64,000 nucleotides of DNA from Microbulbifer pacificus (GTDB lineage: Bacteria; Pseudomonadota; Gammaproteobacteria; Pseudomonadales; Cellvibrionaceae). Position numbers and translations under genes: made by a program. The stretch spans positions 1,774,501-1,838,500 of the forward strand of contig NZ_PREV01000026.1 of the NCBI RefSeq assembly GCF_002959965.1, written 5' to 3'. Below the pieces are notes generated by a model. That model saw nothing but the letters and a program-made list of their open reading frames with translations, was not told the DNA's origin and did no database searches. Shown one piece after another: positions 27,751 through 37,796 of this stretch; the stretch's first letter is position 1; every line of letters begins with the position of its first letter.

Positions 27751-28803
27751 ATGGATGTGGAATCCGACATCACTGAGCTGAGAAAAAATTACAAAAAAGA
27801 CTGGCGTTTCCGCCTCGCGCTTGTCGGCACCGGGCTTGCGCTGGTGGTAGTGGTACTCGGTGCCTTTACCCGTCTGTCACATGCGGGTCTCGGTTGCCCG
27901 GACTGGCCCGGTTGCTATGGCCATCTGCTGTGGCCCACCCAGGGTCATGAAATCGAGGCGGCCAATCAGGCCTTTCCGCACGCGCCGGTGGAGACCGATA
28001 AAACCTGGCCGGAAATGGTACACCGCTATTTCGCCGGCATGCTGCTGTTGCTCGTTGCAGGGCTTACCTACATGTTCTGGCGCCGCCGCGGCCACCGCGG
28101 TTTTGTTCAGAGTCATATATTGCTGGGTCTGATCGTACTGCAGGCCGCTTTCGGTATGTGGACCGTTACTCTGAAGCTGTGGCCACAGGTGGTTACTGCG
28201 CATTTGCTGGGCGGCATGGCGACGCTGTCGGTGCTATGGATGCTGGCGGAACGGCTGCGCTACCGGCGGCGCCTGATACCACCGCACGAATTCACCGCGT
28301 TGCAGAAGCTGCGTCCCCTGGCGGTGGCCGCCGTGGTCGCAGTAGCGCTGCAGATCGCACTCGGCGGTTGGACCAGTTCCAACTACGCGGCGTTGGCCTG
28401 CCCGGACTTTCCCACCTGTCACAACCAGTGGTGGCCCGCGGCCGATTTTGGCGAAGGCTTCAATGTCGCCCAGCAGATAGGCCCCAATTATCTCGGCGGT
28501 GCGCTGGAGGGCGAAGCCCGTACCGCGATTCATCTGAGCCACCGGCTCGGCGCCATCATTGTCAGCCTGCTGGTGTGTTTGCTGGCACTGGGCGCATGGC
28601 GAGCGGGTTCTCCGCGCTGGGCCCAGGGACTGCTCGCGGTGCTCGGGCTACAGGTCAGTTTGGGCGTCGCGAATGTGGTGATGTCGCTGCCGCTGCCAAT
28701 CGCTGTGGCGCACAATGCCGGCGCGGCGCTACTGCTGTTGAGCCTGCTGACCTTCTGTTATCGGATTAATACCGTGCAACCGGCGATAAAGAGCTACACG
28801 TAA
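27751..28803 (+). CDS. ctaA: Haem A synthase (COX15/CtaA)
   Basis: 350 aa, eight membrane helices. It oxidises haem O to haem A. Motifs: [19 protein letters not shown] at the first external loop, EMVHRYFAG, the internal repeat [19 protein letters not shown] and [10 protein letters not shown], with the haem-binding histidines in HRY, HLLGG, HRLGA and HNAGA. GAGAG lies upstream. Partner of the farnesyltransferase downstream. Confidence 0.96.
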   Translation: MDVESDITELRKNYKKDWRFRLALVGTGLALVVVVLGAFTRLSHAGLGCPDWPGCYGHLLWPTQGHEIEAANQAFPHAPVETDKTWPEMVHRYFAGMLLLLVAGLTYMFWRRRGHRGFVQSHILLGLIVLQAAFGMWTVTLKLWPQVVTAHLLGGMATLSVLWMLAERLRYRRRLIPPHEFTALQKLRPLAVAAVVAVALQIALGGWTSSNYAALACPDFPTCHNQWWPAADFGEGFNVAQQIGPNYLGGALEGEARTAIHLSHRLGAIIVSLLVCLLALGAWRAGSPRWAQGLLAVLGLQVSLGVANVVMSLPLPIAVAHNAGAALLLLSLLTFCYRINTVQPAIKSYT

Positions 28804-28862
28804 GTAAACGATTCCGCCAAATGGAATTTGGCCAAAATAATAATCACAACGAGGTGGTAACC

Positions 28863-29771
28863 ATGAGTACCCAGGCAGTAAGTGTGCAGGGCGCCGGCTG
28901 GCGCGACTACTATGAGCTCACCAAACCGCGGGTGGTGATGCTGATGATCCTCACGTCGGTGATCGGCATGCTGCTCGCGGTACCTGGCATGGTGCCTGTG
29001 GATGTTCTGGTACTGGGCAATCTGGGCATTGCGCTATGCGCGGGGTCCGCGGCAGCGGTGAATCACCTGGTGGACCGGCACGTCGACATCAAAATGGCGC
29101 GCACCACGAACCGACCGGTTGCCCGCGGGCGAGTCGAGCCGCAAAAAGCGCTGCTGTTTGCGCTGGTGCTCGGGTGTCTCGGTATGGCAATTCTTATCAC
29201 CTTCGTCAATCCACTCACCGCCTGGCTCACGCTATTTTCCCTGCTTGGATACGCGGTGGTTTACACCATGTTCCTGAAGCGTGCGACCCCGCAGAATATC
29301 GTTATTGGTGGTCTCGCCGGCGCCGCGCCGCCGCTGCTGGGGTGGGTCGCTGTCACCGGTGATGTACACGGCCATGGCCTGCTGCTGGCGCTGATCATTT
29401 TTGCCTGGACGCCGCCGCATTTCTGGGCGCTGGCGGTGCACCGCCGGGACGATTACGCCAAGGCGGAAATTCCGATGCTGCCGATCACCCACGGCGTGCG
29501 CTACACCAAGATCCATATCCTGCTGTACACCATCATCCTGTTTGCCGTCAGTCTGCTGCCATTTGCCACTGCCATGCTCGGTTGGTTGTATCTGCTCGGC
29601 GCGGTGGTGCTCGGTATCGGCTTCCTGTACTGGGCGGTGGAAATGTTGCGGGACAAAAATCCCAAAGCGGGTATGGAAACCTTCAAGTACTCCATCGTGT
29701 ACCTGATGGCTCTCTTTTGCATCATGTTGCTGGATCACTATCTGGTGGCACTGCCGACCAGCGGAGTGTAA
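28863..29771 (+). CDS. ctaB: Protoheme IX farnesyltransferase (haem O synthase)
   Basis: 302 aa UbiA-family membrane prenyltransferase converting haem B to haem O. The prenyl-diphosphate site is the N-x3-D-x3-D pattern in [15 protein letters not shown], the second aspartate region is [16 protein letters not shown] 28863 has GAGGTGG nine bases upstream, preferred over the upstream start at 28821. Its TAA overlaps the next ATG by one base, implying translational coupling. Confidence 0.96.
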   Translation: MSTQAVSVQGAGWRDYYELTKPRVVMLMILTSVIGMLLAVPGMVPVDVLVLGNLGIALCAGSAAAVNHLVDRHVDIKMARTTNRPVARGRVEPQKALLFALVLGCLGMAILITFVNPLTAWLTLFSLLGYAVVYTMFLKRATPQNIVIGGLAGAAPPLLGWVAVTGDVHGHGLLLALIIFAWTPPHFWALAVHRRDDYAKAEIPMLPITHGVRYTKIHILLYTIILFAVSLLPFATAMLGWLYLLGAVVLGIGFLYWAVEMLRDKNPKAGMETFKYSIVYLMALFCIMLLDHYLVALPTSGV

Positions 29772-30442
29772 TGATGAGCGCGAATCTGCAGCACACGTCG
29801 GAACAGAAGCGCGGCATTTTCATCACCGTCGCCGTCATGGTGCTGTTTATGCTGGCAGTACTGGCGGGCTTTCTGCACAAGATGGGACAGCCGCGGGTGA
29901 TTACCGATGCGGAGCTGCGTGCCAATGGCGCCATTAAATTGGAGCGCCCGCGGATTCTTGACGACTTCGAACTGTTGGCGGACAGCGGAAATGTGTTCAA
30001 CACCGCGCAGATGACCGGTCGCTGGACGCTGGTGTTTTTCGGCTTTACCCACTGCCCGGACGTGTGCCCCACAACCCTCGCCACTCTGAACAGCTTTTAC
30101 CAGACGCTGGACGAAGAGACGCGCAGGGACACCGATGTCCTGCTGGTGTCCGTCGATCCGGAGCGCGATCAACCGCAGCAGCTGCACGAGTATGTACGGT
30201 ATTTCAATCCGGATTTTGCCGGTGTTACCGGGGAATTTCTCAATCTCAAGCGTTTTGCCAACCAGCTGAACGTGCCGTTCAACAAGGTGCCGCTGGAGAG
30301 TGGGGGCTATACCGTTGACCACGGCTCACAAGTGGTGCTGATCAATCCTCGCGGTCACTACCACGGCTTCTTCAAAGCGCCCCTCGATCCCGCGAAAATG
30401 AAACTGACTTACCGATCAATGCGTGCAACCTACAACGGCTAG
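29771..30442 (+). CDS. SCO1/SenC copper chaperone for cytochrome oxidase
   Basis: 223 aa, starting at the ATG that overlaps the ctaB stop (an adjacent ATG at 29774 also fits). One N-terminal membrane helix, then a thioredoxin-fold domain with the copper ligands CPDVCP in FFGFTHCPDVCPTTL and the partner histidine in YTVDHGSQVVLI. It loads the CuA site of subunit II. Last gene of the oxidase cluster. Confidence 0.96.
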   Translation: MMSANLQHTSEQKRGIFITVAVMVLFMLAVLAGFLHKMGQPRVITDAELRANGAIKLERPRILDDFELLADSGNVFNTAQMTGRWTLVFFGFTHCPDVCPTTLATLNSFYQTLDEETRRDTDVLLVSVDPERDQPQQLHEYVRYFNPDFAGVTGEFLNLKRFANQLNVPFNKVPLESGGYTVDHGSQVVLINPRGHYHGFFKAPLDPAKMKLTYRSMRATYNG

Positions 30443-30556
30443 AAATGGATTTTCCGGATACAGGTCTCATCGCGGGCACCGGACACTGAATTTGATCACC
30501 GCAGACGCTAAGATGGCGCGCAAACTCAAATCAACAATGATGAAAATGGATTTTCT

Positions 30557-31348
30557 ATGTTTTCACTCAACGTTCAACAGGGGGCACCGGTAATCCGCGC
30601 CGCCGCACCTTTTGACAACAAGAGCCTGTGGTTGCCGGCGGCCTTCCTGTGTCTGCTCGCAGTTCCCTTCGGCTGGATCGGCGTGTTTGCTCCGGCCATC
30701 TGGCTCGGACTGGTGGCGATCGAAAATACCGCGGGCTGGAAGAAGGCGCTGAGCTTTTTCATCACCGGCCTTCTGATGCTGGTGGTCAACAGCGGTGTGA
30801 TACCGGACAACGGTCATATCACCATCTTGCCTCCCTACAGCGACGCCGACGGCAACCTGATTTACGCGAGTTTCCGTCCGGCCAAAGCGGTTATTGCGCT
30901 GACCATCGTGCTTTTCATGCTGATGCGACCCCAGCCCCTGAAGCGTGCAGACCTGCCGTTGATACTGGCCGCGATCGCGGTACCGGTTGTGGCCGGAACC
31001 CTGCTGATCGGTGTCGATCCCAAGCTCAACGCCACCATCGCCATCGCCGCACTGATCAACCTGCTGGTGGTTTGTATCGCCGAAGAGGGGTTTTTCCGCT
31101 GGGTGTTCCAGCGGGGGCTGGATACCTGCCTGAAACGCTGGAAATGGGTGGGCACGCTGATTGTTGCCGGAGTGTTCACCAGCCTGCATACCGGCTGGGC
31201 CGCGTCGCCGACCCTGCTGGTACTGGTCGGCGTGGCGGGGCTGGGTTATGCACTGGTATGGCAGTTGCGCGGGAGCTTCTGGGCCTGCGTGCTCACCCAC
31301 TGGGGCGTGAACCTGCTGCACATGACGCTGCTCAGATATCCCGGATGA
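30557..31348 (+). CDS. CPBP-family intramembrane glutamic protease
   Basis: 263 aa, about eight membrane helices. The CPBP (Abi/CAAX-like) motifs are complete: EEGFFRWVFQRGL (E176, E177, R181), the histidine in FTSLHTGW and the terminal HWGVN. Such proteases act on membrane peptides or proteins; the substrate is unknown. A single-gene unit converging on znuB, 13 nt from its end. Confidence 0.9.
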   Translation: MFSLNVQQGAPVIRAAAPFDNKSLWLPAAFLCLLAVPFGWIGVFAPAIWLGLVAIENTAGWKKALSFFITGLLMLVVNSGVIPDNGHITILPPYSDADGNLIYASFRPAKAVIALTIVLFMLMRPQPLKRADLPLILAAIAVPVVAGTLLIGVDPKLNATIAIAALINLLVVCIAEEGFFRWVFQRGLDTCLKRWKWVGTLIVAGVFTSLHTGWAASPTLLVLVGVAGLGYALVWQLRGSFWACVLTHWGVNLLHMTLLRYPG

Positions 31349-31361
31349 TTTCCCGGCTGTT

Positions 31362-32171
31362 TTACGCCGCTTCGCGGTGAAAAAATTGTCCCAGTAGAAA
31401 CAAAATCCCCGCCGCCAGCACGATGGATGGCCCCGCGGGGCTGTCCCAGATCACCGAGGCGGCGAGGCCAAGCAGTACCGATACGCACCCGATCAGCGCG
31501 GCGAAGCCGGCCATCTGCTCCGGCGTCGATGAAATCCGCCGTGCGGTGGCGGCCGGAATGATCAGCAGAGCGGTGATCAGCAGTACCCCCACCACCTTCA
31601 TGGCGATCGCGATCAGTAGCGCCAGCATCAGCATCAGCGCCAGGCGAACCCGCTCTATCTTTACCCCTTCCACTGCGGCCAGTTCCTCGTGCAGGGTAAA
31701 AGCCAGCAATTTGGGCCACAGCCTCCAGAGCAGCAGGGCGATCACAGCCGCGGCCGCGGCCATCAGAAGCAGATCCCGGCCCGACACCGAGAGCAGGTCG
31801 CCGAGCAATAGCGACAACAGATCCACATTGATGTTGAGCAGGCTGACGGTGACGATCCCGAGCGCGAGCATGGAGTGGGAGAGAATACCCAGCAGCGTGT
31901 CCACCGACAGGTTCTGGTGGCGATGGAAGTACACCAGCAGCAGCGCCAGCAGGCAGCTGCTGGCGCCCACCGCGAGAGTGGGCTGGATATGCAGGACGAA
32001 GCCAAGAGTTACACCGAGCAGCGCGGAGTGGGCGAGAGTGTCACCGAAATAGGCCATGCGCCGCCATACGGCGAAACAGCCGAGGGGGCCGCTGACCAGC
32101 GCGACCAACAGGCCGGCGGCGAGGGCAAACCAGAGAAACTGACTGTAGAGCAGCTGGGAAAATTCGTTCAC
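31362..32171 (-). CDS. znuB: Zinc ABC transporter permease ZnuB
   Basis: 269 aa, about eight hydrophobic segments, ABC-3 family permease. Visible: SGPLGCFAVWRRMAYFGDTLAHSALLG near residue 25 (in two blocks) and KVVGVLLITALLIIPAATAR, the usual coupling region. Its start overlaps the znuC stop by four bases (ATGA), so the two are translated together. It forms the membrane channel of high-affinity zinc import. Confidence 0.96.
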   Translation of the reverse strand: MNEFSQLLYSQFLWFALAAGLLVALVSGPLGCFAVWRRMAYFGDTLAHSALLGVTLGFVLHIQPTLAVGASSCLLALLLVYFHRHQNLSVDTLLGILSHSMLALGIVTVSLLNINVDLLSLLLGDLLSVSGRDLLLMAAAAAVIALLLWRLWPKLLAFTLHEELAAVEGVKIERVRLALMLMLALLIAIAMKVVGVLLITALLIIPAATARRISSTPEQMAGFAALIGCVSVLLGLAASVIWDSPAGPSIVLAAGILFLLGQFFHREAA

Positions 32172-32995
32172 GGCGCGTCCTGGTCTGATTTGTTCGCGGT
32201 GCGGTCGGTTACTTTGTGCGGGTGGTCGTGATGATGGTGAATATCATCGCGACTGTGACTGCAGCCGCTGTCGTCCACCACTTCGCCGCCGAGACCGTGG
32301 TGGTGATTGTGCTGGTGGGTGTAGAGCGCGAGCTTGTCGCCGAACATTTCCAGGTAAACCGGGTCTTTGCTCACCTGTTCCGGATGGCCGTGACAGCAGA
32401 TGTGCTGGTTTACACAGAGTACGCGGTCGGTGGCGGCCATTACCAGGTGCAGGTCATGGGAAACCAGCAGTACACCGCAGTGCAGTTCGTCGCGCAGTTG
32501 CGCGATCAATTGATATACCTCGCTCTGGCCACCCACATCCACCCCCTGAGTGGGCTCATCCAGCACCAGTAGCTGCGGCTTGCGCGCCGCGGCCCGCGCC
32601 AGCAGTACCCGCTGCATTTCGCCGCCGGAGAGATCGGCCAGCCGCGCACCCGCCAGTTGTGGCGCACTCACACGGGCGAGGGCGTCCTCCACTTTCACAC
32701 CGTCGATCCCCAACTGCAGGAAGCGCCCCACGGTCATTGGCATGGTGGCGTCGATCTGCAGGCGCTGGGGCATATAACCAAGACGCAGACCGGGGCGGCG
32801 TTCCACGCGGCCACTGGTCGGTTTGGTAAGTCCCAACAACAGGCGCAGCAGGGTAGTCTTGCCGGCGCCGTTGGGGCCGATGACGGTAACGATCTCAGAC
32901 GGGTGCAGCTCCAGGGAAATATCCCGCAGCAGCTGTCGCCCGGCGATTTCCAGGCCGAGATGGTGGGCGCGGATAAGCGGTGCGGATGCGCTCAG
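32168..32995 (-). CDS. znuC: Zinc ABC transporter ATP-binding protein ZnuC, apparent CTG start
   Basis: About 275 aa. Walker A is GPNGAGKTT, signature LSGGEMQR, Walker B LLVLDEPTQG, followed by the H-loop in LLVSHDLHLV. The frame has no ATG, GTG or TTG between an in-frame TAA near 33079 and a TTG inside the helix after Walker A (32839). Homology needs residues well before Walker A (LIRAHHLGLEIAGRQLL). CTG at 32995 has GGAG six bases upstream and gives a normal N-terminus, so it is taken as the start. The C-terminus carries a His-rich tail (HQHNHHHG, DIHHHHDHPH). Confidence 0.9.
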   Translation of the reverse strand: MSASAPLIRAHHLGLEIAGRQLLRDISLELHPSEIVTVIGPNGAGKTTLLRLLLGLTKPTSGRVERRPGLRLGYMPQRLQIDATMPMTVGRFLQLGIDGVKVEDALARVSAPQLAGARLADLSGGEMQRVLLARAAARKPQLLVLDEPTQGVDVGGQSEVYQLIAQLRDELHCGVLLVSHDLHLVMAATDRVLCVNQHICCHGHPEQVSKDPVYLEMFGDKLALYTHQHNHHHGLGGEVVDDSGCSHSRDDIHHHHDHPHKVTDRTANKSDQDAP

Positions 32996-33073
32996 GGGAG
33001 ACTCCAGATCGGGTGACGAGGTGGTTGTACCAGGTGGATTGACGGGTGAATTCGGCTGGCGAGTGTAAGCCGG

Positions 33074-33090
33074 GTGTGATTATATCGCAC
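33074..33090. promoter_or_regulatory. Candidate Zur operator between znuC and znuA
   Basis: GTGTGAT-TAT-ATCGCAC is a 17-bp imperfect palindrome (6 of 7 positions match) in the 143-nt divergent znuC/znuA gap. Its AT-rich centre and TGTGAT/ATCGCA arms resemble the Zur-box architecture (TGTTATANNATAACA type). Zinc repression of both transcripts is expected from family knowledge; a zur gene is not in the window. Confidence 0.5.
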
Positions 33091-33138
33091 TATTTTTCGC
33101 CAGCCCGAGCGCCCGGTGTCGGGTCGAACCAGGTAGTC

Positions 33139-34086
33139 ATGTTGAAGTTTCTGTCGCAGCGTGCGTCGCTGAAAACCGTTGTTACCCGTCTGTTTATTCT
33201 CGCACTGAGCGCACTCCTGTACGCGTGCGGGAGTCCGGAATCCGATCCGCCGGCCAGCGGCGCTGAGATCGTCGTGAGTATTGGCCCTGTGGCGCTGATC
33301 GCCCGCGAAATTGCCGGGGACGAGGTTCCGGTGCGGCAGCTGGTACGGGGCGGTGACCCCCATCACTACGCGCCCAGGATTGCCGACCGCATGGCGATGG
33401 AAAACGCGCAGCTGGTGATCTGGATGGGGCCGGCGATGGAATCGGTGCTGGCGCGGCAGATGTCGCTGCTGCCGGCGGATCGTCAGCTTGGTCTGCTGGA
33501 AGCGGGAGGTTACGAATTCGATGGCGCGGAGGAAGACGATCCCCATCTGTGGCTGCGCCCGCGCAATGCCGCGGTGATGGCGGCGCACATCGCTACCCGC
33601 CTGAGTGAGCTGAACCCCGGGCATGCGGATGCATATCGCACGCGCGCGCGGGATTTCTCGCGGGCCATGGCGAACCTGCAGAAGGTACAGGATCGCGCGT
33701 TGTGGGCCTATCGAGATGTGCCCATCGTCTCCACCCACAAGGCCTACGGGCAGTTTTTTGGGCCCGCCGGAGTGAAGGTGGAGAGTCTCGGTGGTTCCGC
33801 CAGCCATCAGCATGGCGCCCGTGCCATGCTGGAAAAAAGCGAGACATTATCGGCTGAAAAACATGTCGACAATATGGGGCGAGAGGTCGTACGTGGTTGC
33901 CTGTTTGGGGAGGTCCCGGCCAACGACCGCGATCGCCAGACCGCCGCGCATCTGAACCTGGGCTACCAGGCGCTCGACCCGTTGGGTACGGCCCTGCCGG
34001 CGGGAGCGGACTATCGCCAGCTGATGGAGCAACTGCTGGCAGATGCGCGCCTGTGCCTGGCCCGGGTGCCCGATCGCGGTCGCTGA
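33139..34086 (+). CDS. znuA: Zinc ABC transporter substrate-binding lipoprotein (ZnuA-like)
   Basis: 315 aa from ATG 33139. The signal ends in the lipobox LLYAC, so the protein should be lipid-anchored. Zinc-binding features are GGDPHHYAPR near residue 75, DDPHLWLRPRNA near 133 and STHKAYGQFF near 197. Divergent from znuC. The long His-rich loop of many ZnuA proteins is absent, while a His-rich segment is instead on ZnuC. Confidence 0.92.
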   Translation: MLKFLSQRASLKTVVTRLFILALSALLYACGSPESDPPASGAEIVVSIGPVALIAREIAGDEVPVRQLVRGGDPHHYAPRIADRMAMENAQLVIWMGPAMESVLARQMSLLPADRQLGLLEAGGYEFDGAEEDDPHLWLRPRNAAVMAAHIATRLSELNPGHADAYRTRARDFSRAMANLQKVQDRALWAYRDVPIVSTHKAYGQFFGPAGVKVESLGGSASHQHGARAMLEKSETLSAEKHVDNMGREVVRGCLFGEVPANDRDRQTAAHLNLGYQALDPLGTALPAGADYRQLMEQLLADARLCLARVPDRGR

Positions 34087-34114
34087 CGCGCCGGGAAGGG
34101 TTGAGACTGACGAA

Positions 34115-34540
34115 TCAGGACGGTTCCTGTAGCGCTTCTTCATCCTCGTCCACCGGGGCCGGCTGCATATCGCCGGTGTTTTGCTCCAGCTTCAGTGGCT
34201 GCTCGAGTTTCACAGGTGCGCTCTCTGCACTCGCCGGCGCCAGCTGTTCCTGCTGCTGAGCGGGTGTTTCCCGGGCGACGGTCTCCTCGCTCGCGGTTGC
34301 GCCCTCAAGGCGCACGGCTTCCAGCTGTTTGCGCTGGGTTTCCTGCATGCGCTGCAGCAGTTCCTGGCGGTGTTGCGTCAAAAGCTGCGCGGCGTGTTTT
34401 TCGCCATCGCTCGCCTGTTCCGCCGCTTTCGGCGCCGGATAGCCGATGACTTCCACATGTTCCATGGTGTGATCCGAGGCCTGCGCGCCGACGGCCAGCG
34501 CCGCAGCCAGCAACACCGCGGAATAAAGGCGGGGTTTCAT
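34115..34540 (-). CDS. Small exported protein, unknown function
   Basis: 141 aa from ATG 34540, with AGAGGT ten bases upstream. A clear signal peptide ends AVGAQA. The mature part starts HTMEHVEVIGYPAP, then a Gln/Glu-rich helical stretch (HRQELLQRMQETQRKQLEAV) and a Pro/Ala/Glu-rich tail, suggesting a flexible or coiled-coil periplasmic protein. It converges on znuA and is divergent from polA. No family recognised. Confidence 0.65.
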   Translation of the reverse strand: MKPRLYSAVLLAAALAVGAQASDHTMEHVEVIGYPAPKAAEQASDGEKHAAQLLTQHRQELLQRMQETQRKQLEAVRLEGATASEETVARETPAQQQEQLAPASAESAPVKLEQPLKLEQNTGDMQPAPVDEDEEALQEPS

Positions 34541-34740
34541 GGTGATTACCTCTGTGCGTCTTCCCTGATACAAGCCTAGAACCCCCGGCGCGGACGGTGG
34601 TGACACTGCGATGACTGGCGCGATGGAGGCGGCAGAAAGAAGCCGAGGCGAAAAGAGTGAGTACCGGCGCAGCGAAAACCGGCGATCGCGGTTATCCTGT
34701 CGCCCTGCCATTCACCAGCAACCGATTTCCCCGATTCCCT

Positions 34741-37485
34741 ATGAGCAATGACAAAAATACCGCCGCACCGCTGATCCTGGTCGACGGCTCCTCCTATCTC
34801 TATCGCGCCTTCCACGCCCTGCCGCCGCTCGCCACCAGCAAGGGCCAGCCCACCGGTGCCGTGCGCGGCGTGATCTCCATGCTGCGCAAGCACCTGAAGG
34901 AGCACCCGGACAGTCCGGTGGTGGTGGTGTTCGATGCCAAGGGCAAAACCTTTCGCGACGAGCTGTTCGCCGAGTACAAGTCCCACCGTCCGCCGATGCC
35001 CGACGACCTGCGCGCGCAGATCCAGCCGATCCACGACATCATCGACGCCATGGGCCTGCCGCGGCTGGTGATCGAAGGCGTGGAAGCGGACGATGTGATT
35101 GGTACCCTGGCGCTGCAGGGCGCAGCGCAGGGCATGGACGTGATCATCTCCACCGGCGACAAGGACATGGCGCAGCTGGTGCGCCCCGGCGTAACCCTGG
35201 TAAACACCATGTCCAACACCGTGCTGGATGTGGATGGTGTGAAAGAAAAGTTTGGCGTGGGCCCGGAGCTGATCATCGACTTCCTCGCGCTGATGGGCGA
35301 CAAGGTGGACAACATCCCCGGCGTACCCGGTGTGGGTGAGAAGACCGCGCTGGCGTTGCTGCAGAATCTCGGCAGCCTCAAAGATATCTACGCGAACCTG
35401 GATGCAATCGCCTCGGTCAATGTGCGTGGTGCCAAAACTCTCGGCAAGAAAATGGAGGAGCACCGGGACGCGGCGGAGATGTCCTACGTACTTGCCACCA
35501 TCAAGACCGATGTGGAAATGGACTATCAGCCACAGGCGCTGGCCAATGGCGATCCGGACACGGACAAGCTGCGCGAGCTGTTCACCGAGCTGGAATTCCG
35601 CAGCTGGGTAGATGAGCTCGGCGGCGGCGAAGCGGCGGAGTCCGCGGTGGAAGCGCTGACGGTAGAGCGCAACTACAGCGTCATTCTCGATGAAAAAGAA
35701 CTGGATACCTGGCTGGAAAAATTGAAGCGGGCCGAGGTGTTCGCGTTCGACACCGAGACCACCAGCCTCAATTACATGCAGGCGAAGCTGGTGGGTGTGA
35801 GCTTCGCGGTGGAGGCCGGTGAGGCCGCTTACCTGCCGCTTGCGCACGACTATATGGGTGCACCCGCGCAGATCGACTTCGATAGTGCGCTGGCCAAACT
35901 GAAGCTCATTCTCGAAGACGAGCAATACCGAAAAGTCGGCCAGAATCTCAAATACGACAGCCATATCCTCGCCAACTACGACATCGAACTGCGCGGTATC
36001 GCCCGCGACACCATGCTCGAATCCTACGTGTTGAACAGCACCGCCAGCCGTCACGATATGGACAGCCTGGCGCAACTGTATCTCGGTGAAACCACGATCA
36101 AGTTCGAGGATATCGCCGGCAAGGGCGCCAAGCAGCTCACCTTCAACCAGATCGAACTGGACAAGGCCGGTCCCTACGCGGCGGAAGATGCGGATATCAC
36201 TTTGCGTCTGCACCGCGAACTGAGCGCTCGTCTCGACAAGGAACCGAGCCTGGCGAGGGTTCTCGACGAGATCGAAATGCCGCTGGTACCGGTTCTGACC
36301 CGCATCGAGCGCAACGGGGCCTACATCGACGCAGCGATGCTGAAAAAGCAGTCGGTGGAGCTGGAGCAGAAAATGCGCGAACTGGAACAGCTGGCGTACG
36401 CGGAGGCGGGCGAGGAGTTCAACCTCGGTTCCACCAAGCAGCTCGGCACCATCCTGTTTGAAAAACTGCAGATTCCGGTGATCAAGAAAACCCCGAAGGG
36501 CGCGCCCTCCACCGCGGAACCGGTACTTCAGGAACTGGCGCTGTCGCACCGCCTGCCCGCGCTGATCATGCAGTACCGCGGAATGGCGAAACTGAAAAAC
36601 ACCTACACCGACAAGCTGCCGCTGATGATCGACCCGGCCACCGGCCGCGTGCACACCTCCTACCATCAGGCGGTAGCCGCCACCGGCCGTCTGTCATCGT
36701 CGGACCCGAACCTGCAGAACATTCCGATCCGCACCGAAGAGGGCCGTCGCATCCGCCAGGCGTTTGTGGCCGACCCGCGCATCAATGGCGGCAGCGCCAT
36801 TGTGGCTGCGGACTACTCGCAGATCGAGCTGCGCATCATGGCGCACCTGTCCGGTGACAAGGGGCTGCTGGATGCCTTCGCCGAGGGTGCGGATATTCAC
36901 CGCGCGACTGCCGCGGAGGTGTTTGAAGTGCCGGTGGATGAAGTCAGTGATGAACAGCGTCGCCGCGCCAAGGCGATCAACTTCGGCCTGATCTACGGCA
37001 TGAGCGCATTCGGCCTCGCCAAGCAGCTGGATATTCCGCGCGCGGACGCACAGACCTATATCGACCGCTACTTCGCGCGCTACCCCGGGGTGCTCGCGTA
37101 CATGGAAAATACCCGCAAGCAGGCCGCGGACAGGGGCTATGTGGAAACGCTGTTTGGCCGCCGCCTGTATCTGCCGGAGATCAATTCGCGCAACGCCATG
37201 CAACGCCAGGCCGCCGAGCGCACCGCGATCAACGCACCGATGCAGGGCACCGCAGCGGACATCATCAAGCGCGCGATGATTGCGGTGGACGGCTGGTTGC
37301 GGGAGAAAAAACTCAAGACCCGTCTGATCATGCAGGTGCACGATGAACTGGTACTGGAAGTACCGGCGGATGAGCGCGAACAGGTGGTGCAGCGGATTCC
37401 GGAACTGATGCAGGGCGCGGCGAAACTGGATGTACCACTGATTGCAGATCTGGGAGAGGGTGCGAACTGGGATGAGGCGCATTAA
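34741..37485 (+). CDS. polA: DNA polymerase I
   Basis: 914 aa with all three domains. N-terminal 5' nuclease: [61 protein letters not shown]. The 3'-5' proofreading domain keeps its acidic pair in [13 protein letters not shown] near residue 336. Polymerase motif A is DYSQIELR near 690, motif B the [14 protein letters not shown] helix, motif C VHDE near 867. It fills gaps in repair and Okazaki processing. ATG 34741 gives the standard N-terminus. Confidence 0.98.
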   Translation: MSNDKNTAAPLILVDGSSYLYRAFHALPPLATSKGQPTGAVRGVISMLRKHLKEHPDSPVVVVFDAKGKTFRDELFAEYKSHRPPMPDDLRAQIQPIHDIIDAMGLPRLVIEGVEADDVIGTLALQGAAQGMDVIISTGDKDMAQLVRPGVTLVNTMSNTVLDVDGVKEKFGVGPELIIDFLALMGDKVDNIPGVPGVGEKTALALLQNLGSLKDIYANLDAIASVNVRGAKTLGKKMEEHRDAAEMSYVLATIKTDVEMDYQPQALANGDPDTDKLRELFTELEFRSWVDELGGGEAAESAVEALTVERNYSVILDEKELDTWLEKLKRAEVFAFDTETTSLNYMQAKLVGVSFAVEAGEAAYLPLAHDYMGAPAQIDFDSALAKLKLILEDEQYRKVGQNLKYDSHILANYDIELRGIARDTMLESYVLNSTASRHDMDSLAQLYLGETTIKFEDIAGKGAKQLTFNQIELDKAGPYAAEDADITLRLHRELSARLDKEPSLARVLDEIEMPLVPVLTRIERNGAYIDAAMLKKQSVELEQKMRELEQLAYAEAGEEFNLGSTKQLGTILFEKLQIPVIKKTPKGAPSTAEPVLQELALSHRLPALIMQYRGMAKLKNTYTDKLPLMIDPATGRVHTSYHQAVAATGRLSSSDPNLQNIPIRTEEGRRIRQAFVADPRINGGSAIVAADYSQIELRIMAHLSGDKGLLDAFAEGADIHRATAAEVFEVPVDEVSDEQRRRAKAINFGLIYGMSAFGLAKQLDIPRADAQTYIDRYFARYPGVLAYMENTRKQAADRGYVETLFGRRLYLPEINSRNAMQRQAAERTAINAPMQGTAADIIKRAMIAVDGWLREKKLKTRLIMQVHDELVLEVPADEREQVVQRIPELMQGAAKLDVPLIADLGEGANWDEAH

Positions 37486-37574
37486 ATGTAAGCGTCCCGG
37501 AACTTGGATGCGAAGGCGCCGTCACAGAGTCCTGTTTCAGGGCGCCACAAAAAATTTTTAGATTTTTTTCAGAA

Positions 37575-37694
37575 TCGGCGGAACTACCCGAAAACGGGGC
37601 TCTCTAAGAAGCAGATCGTTGGATTGCAACATCATCCCCAAAGCTTAGTCAGAAGCCCCTCGCCCCGAGACTACCCCCATCGGGGCTTTTTTTT
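37575..37694 (+). ncRNA. Candidate terminated small RNA downstream of polA
   Basis: Between polA and the next structured region a segment ends in a strong intrinsic terminator: AAGCCCC (37653-37659) pairs with GGGGCTT (37682-37688), or alternatively CCCCGA (37663-37668) with TCGGGG (37680-37685), followed by eight T (37687-37694). Upstream is a small CCCG-AAAA-CGGG hairpin (37587-37598) and a single-stranded ATCATCCCC tract. This is the position of Spot 42 in enterics and ErsA in Pseudomonas. The 5' end is a guess; the segment could instead be a polA 3' UTR. Confidence 0.4.
37653..37694 (+). terminator. Intrinsic terminator with alternative GC stems and T8
   Basis: Stem AAGCCCC/GGGGCTT enclosing an overlapping CCCCGA/TCGGGG stem, then eight T. 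It ends either the polA transcript or a separate small RNA. Confidence 0.8.
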
Positions 37695-37796
37695 GCCTGA
37701 ATTTTGATCCCTCGCCGATGCCTGCGTTTACCAATTGCACGCGAGCGCGGGTTTTTGATTATCTGCGAGGAATAAAGTCTCAGAACAGAAATAATT

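Noticed and set aside
34576-36666. 696-codon open frame on the minus strand opposite polA
   Set aside because: Shadow of GC-rich polA codons, with no motif, no plausible start context and an overlap with the small exported gene.
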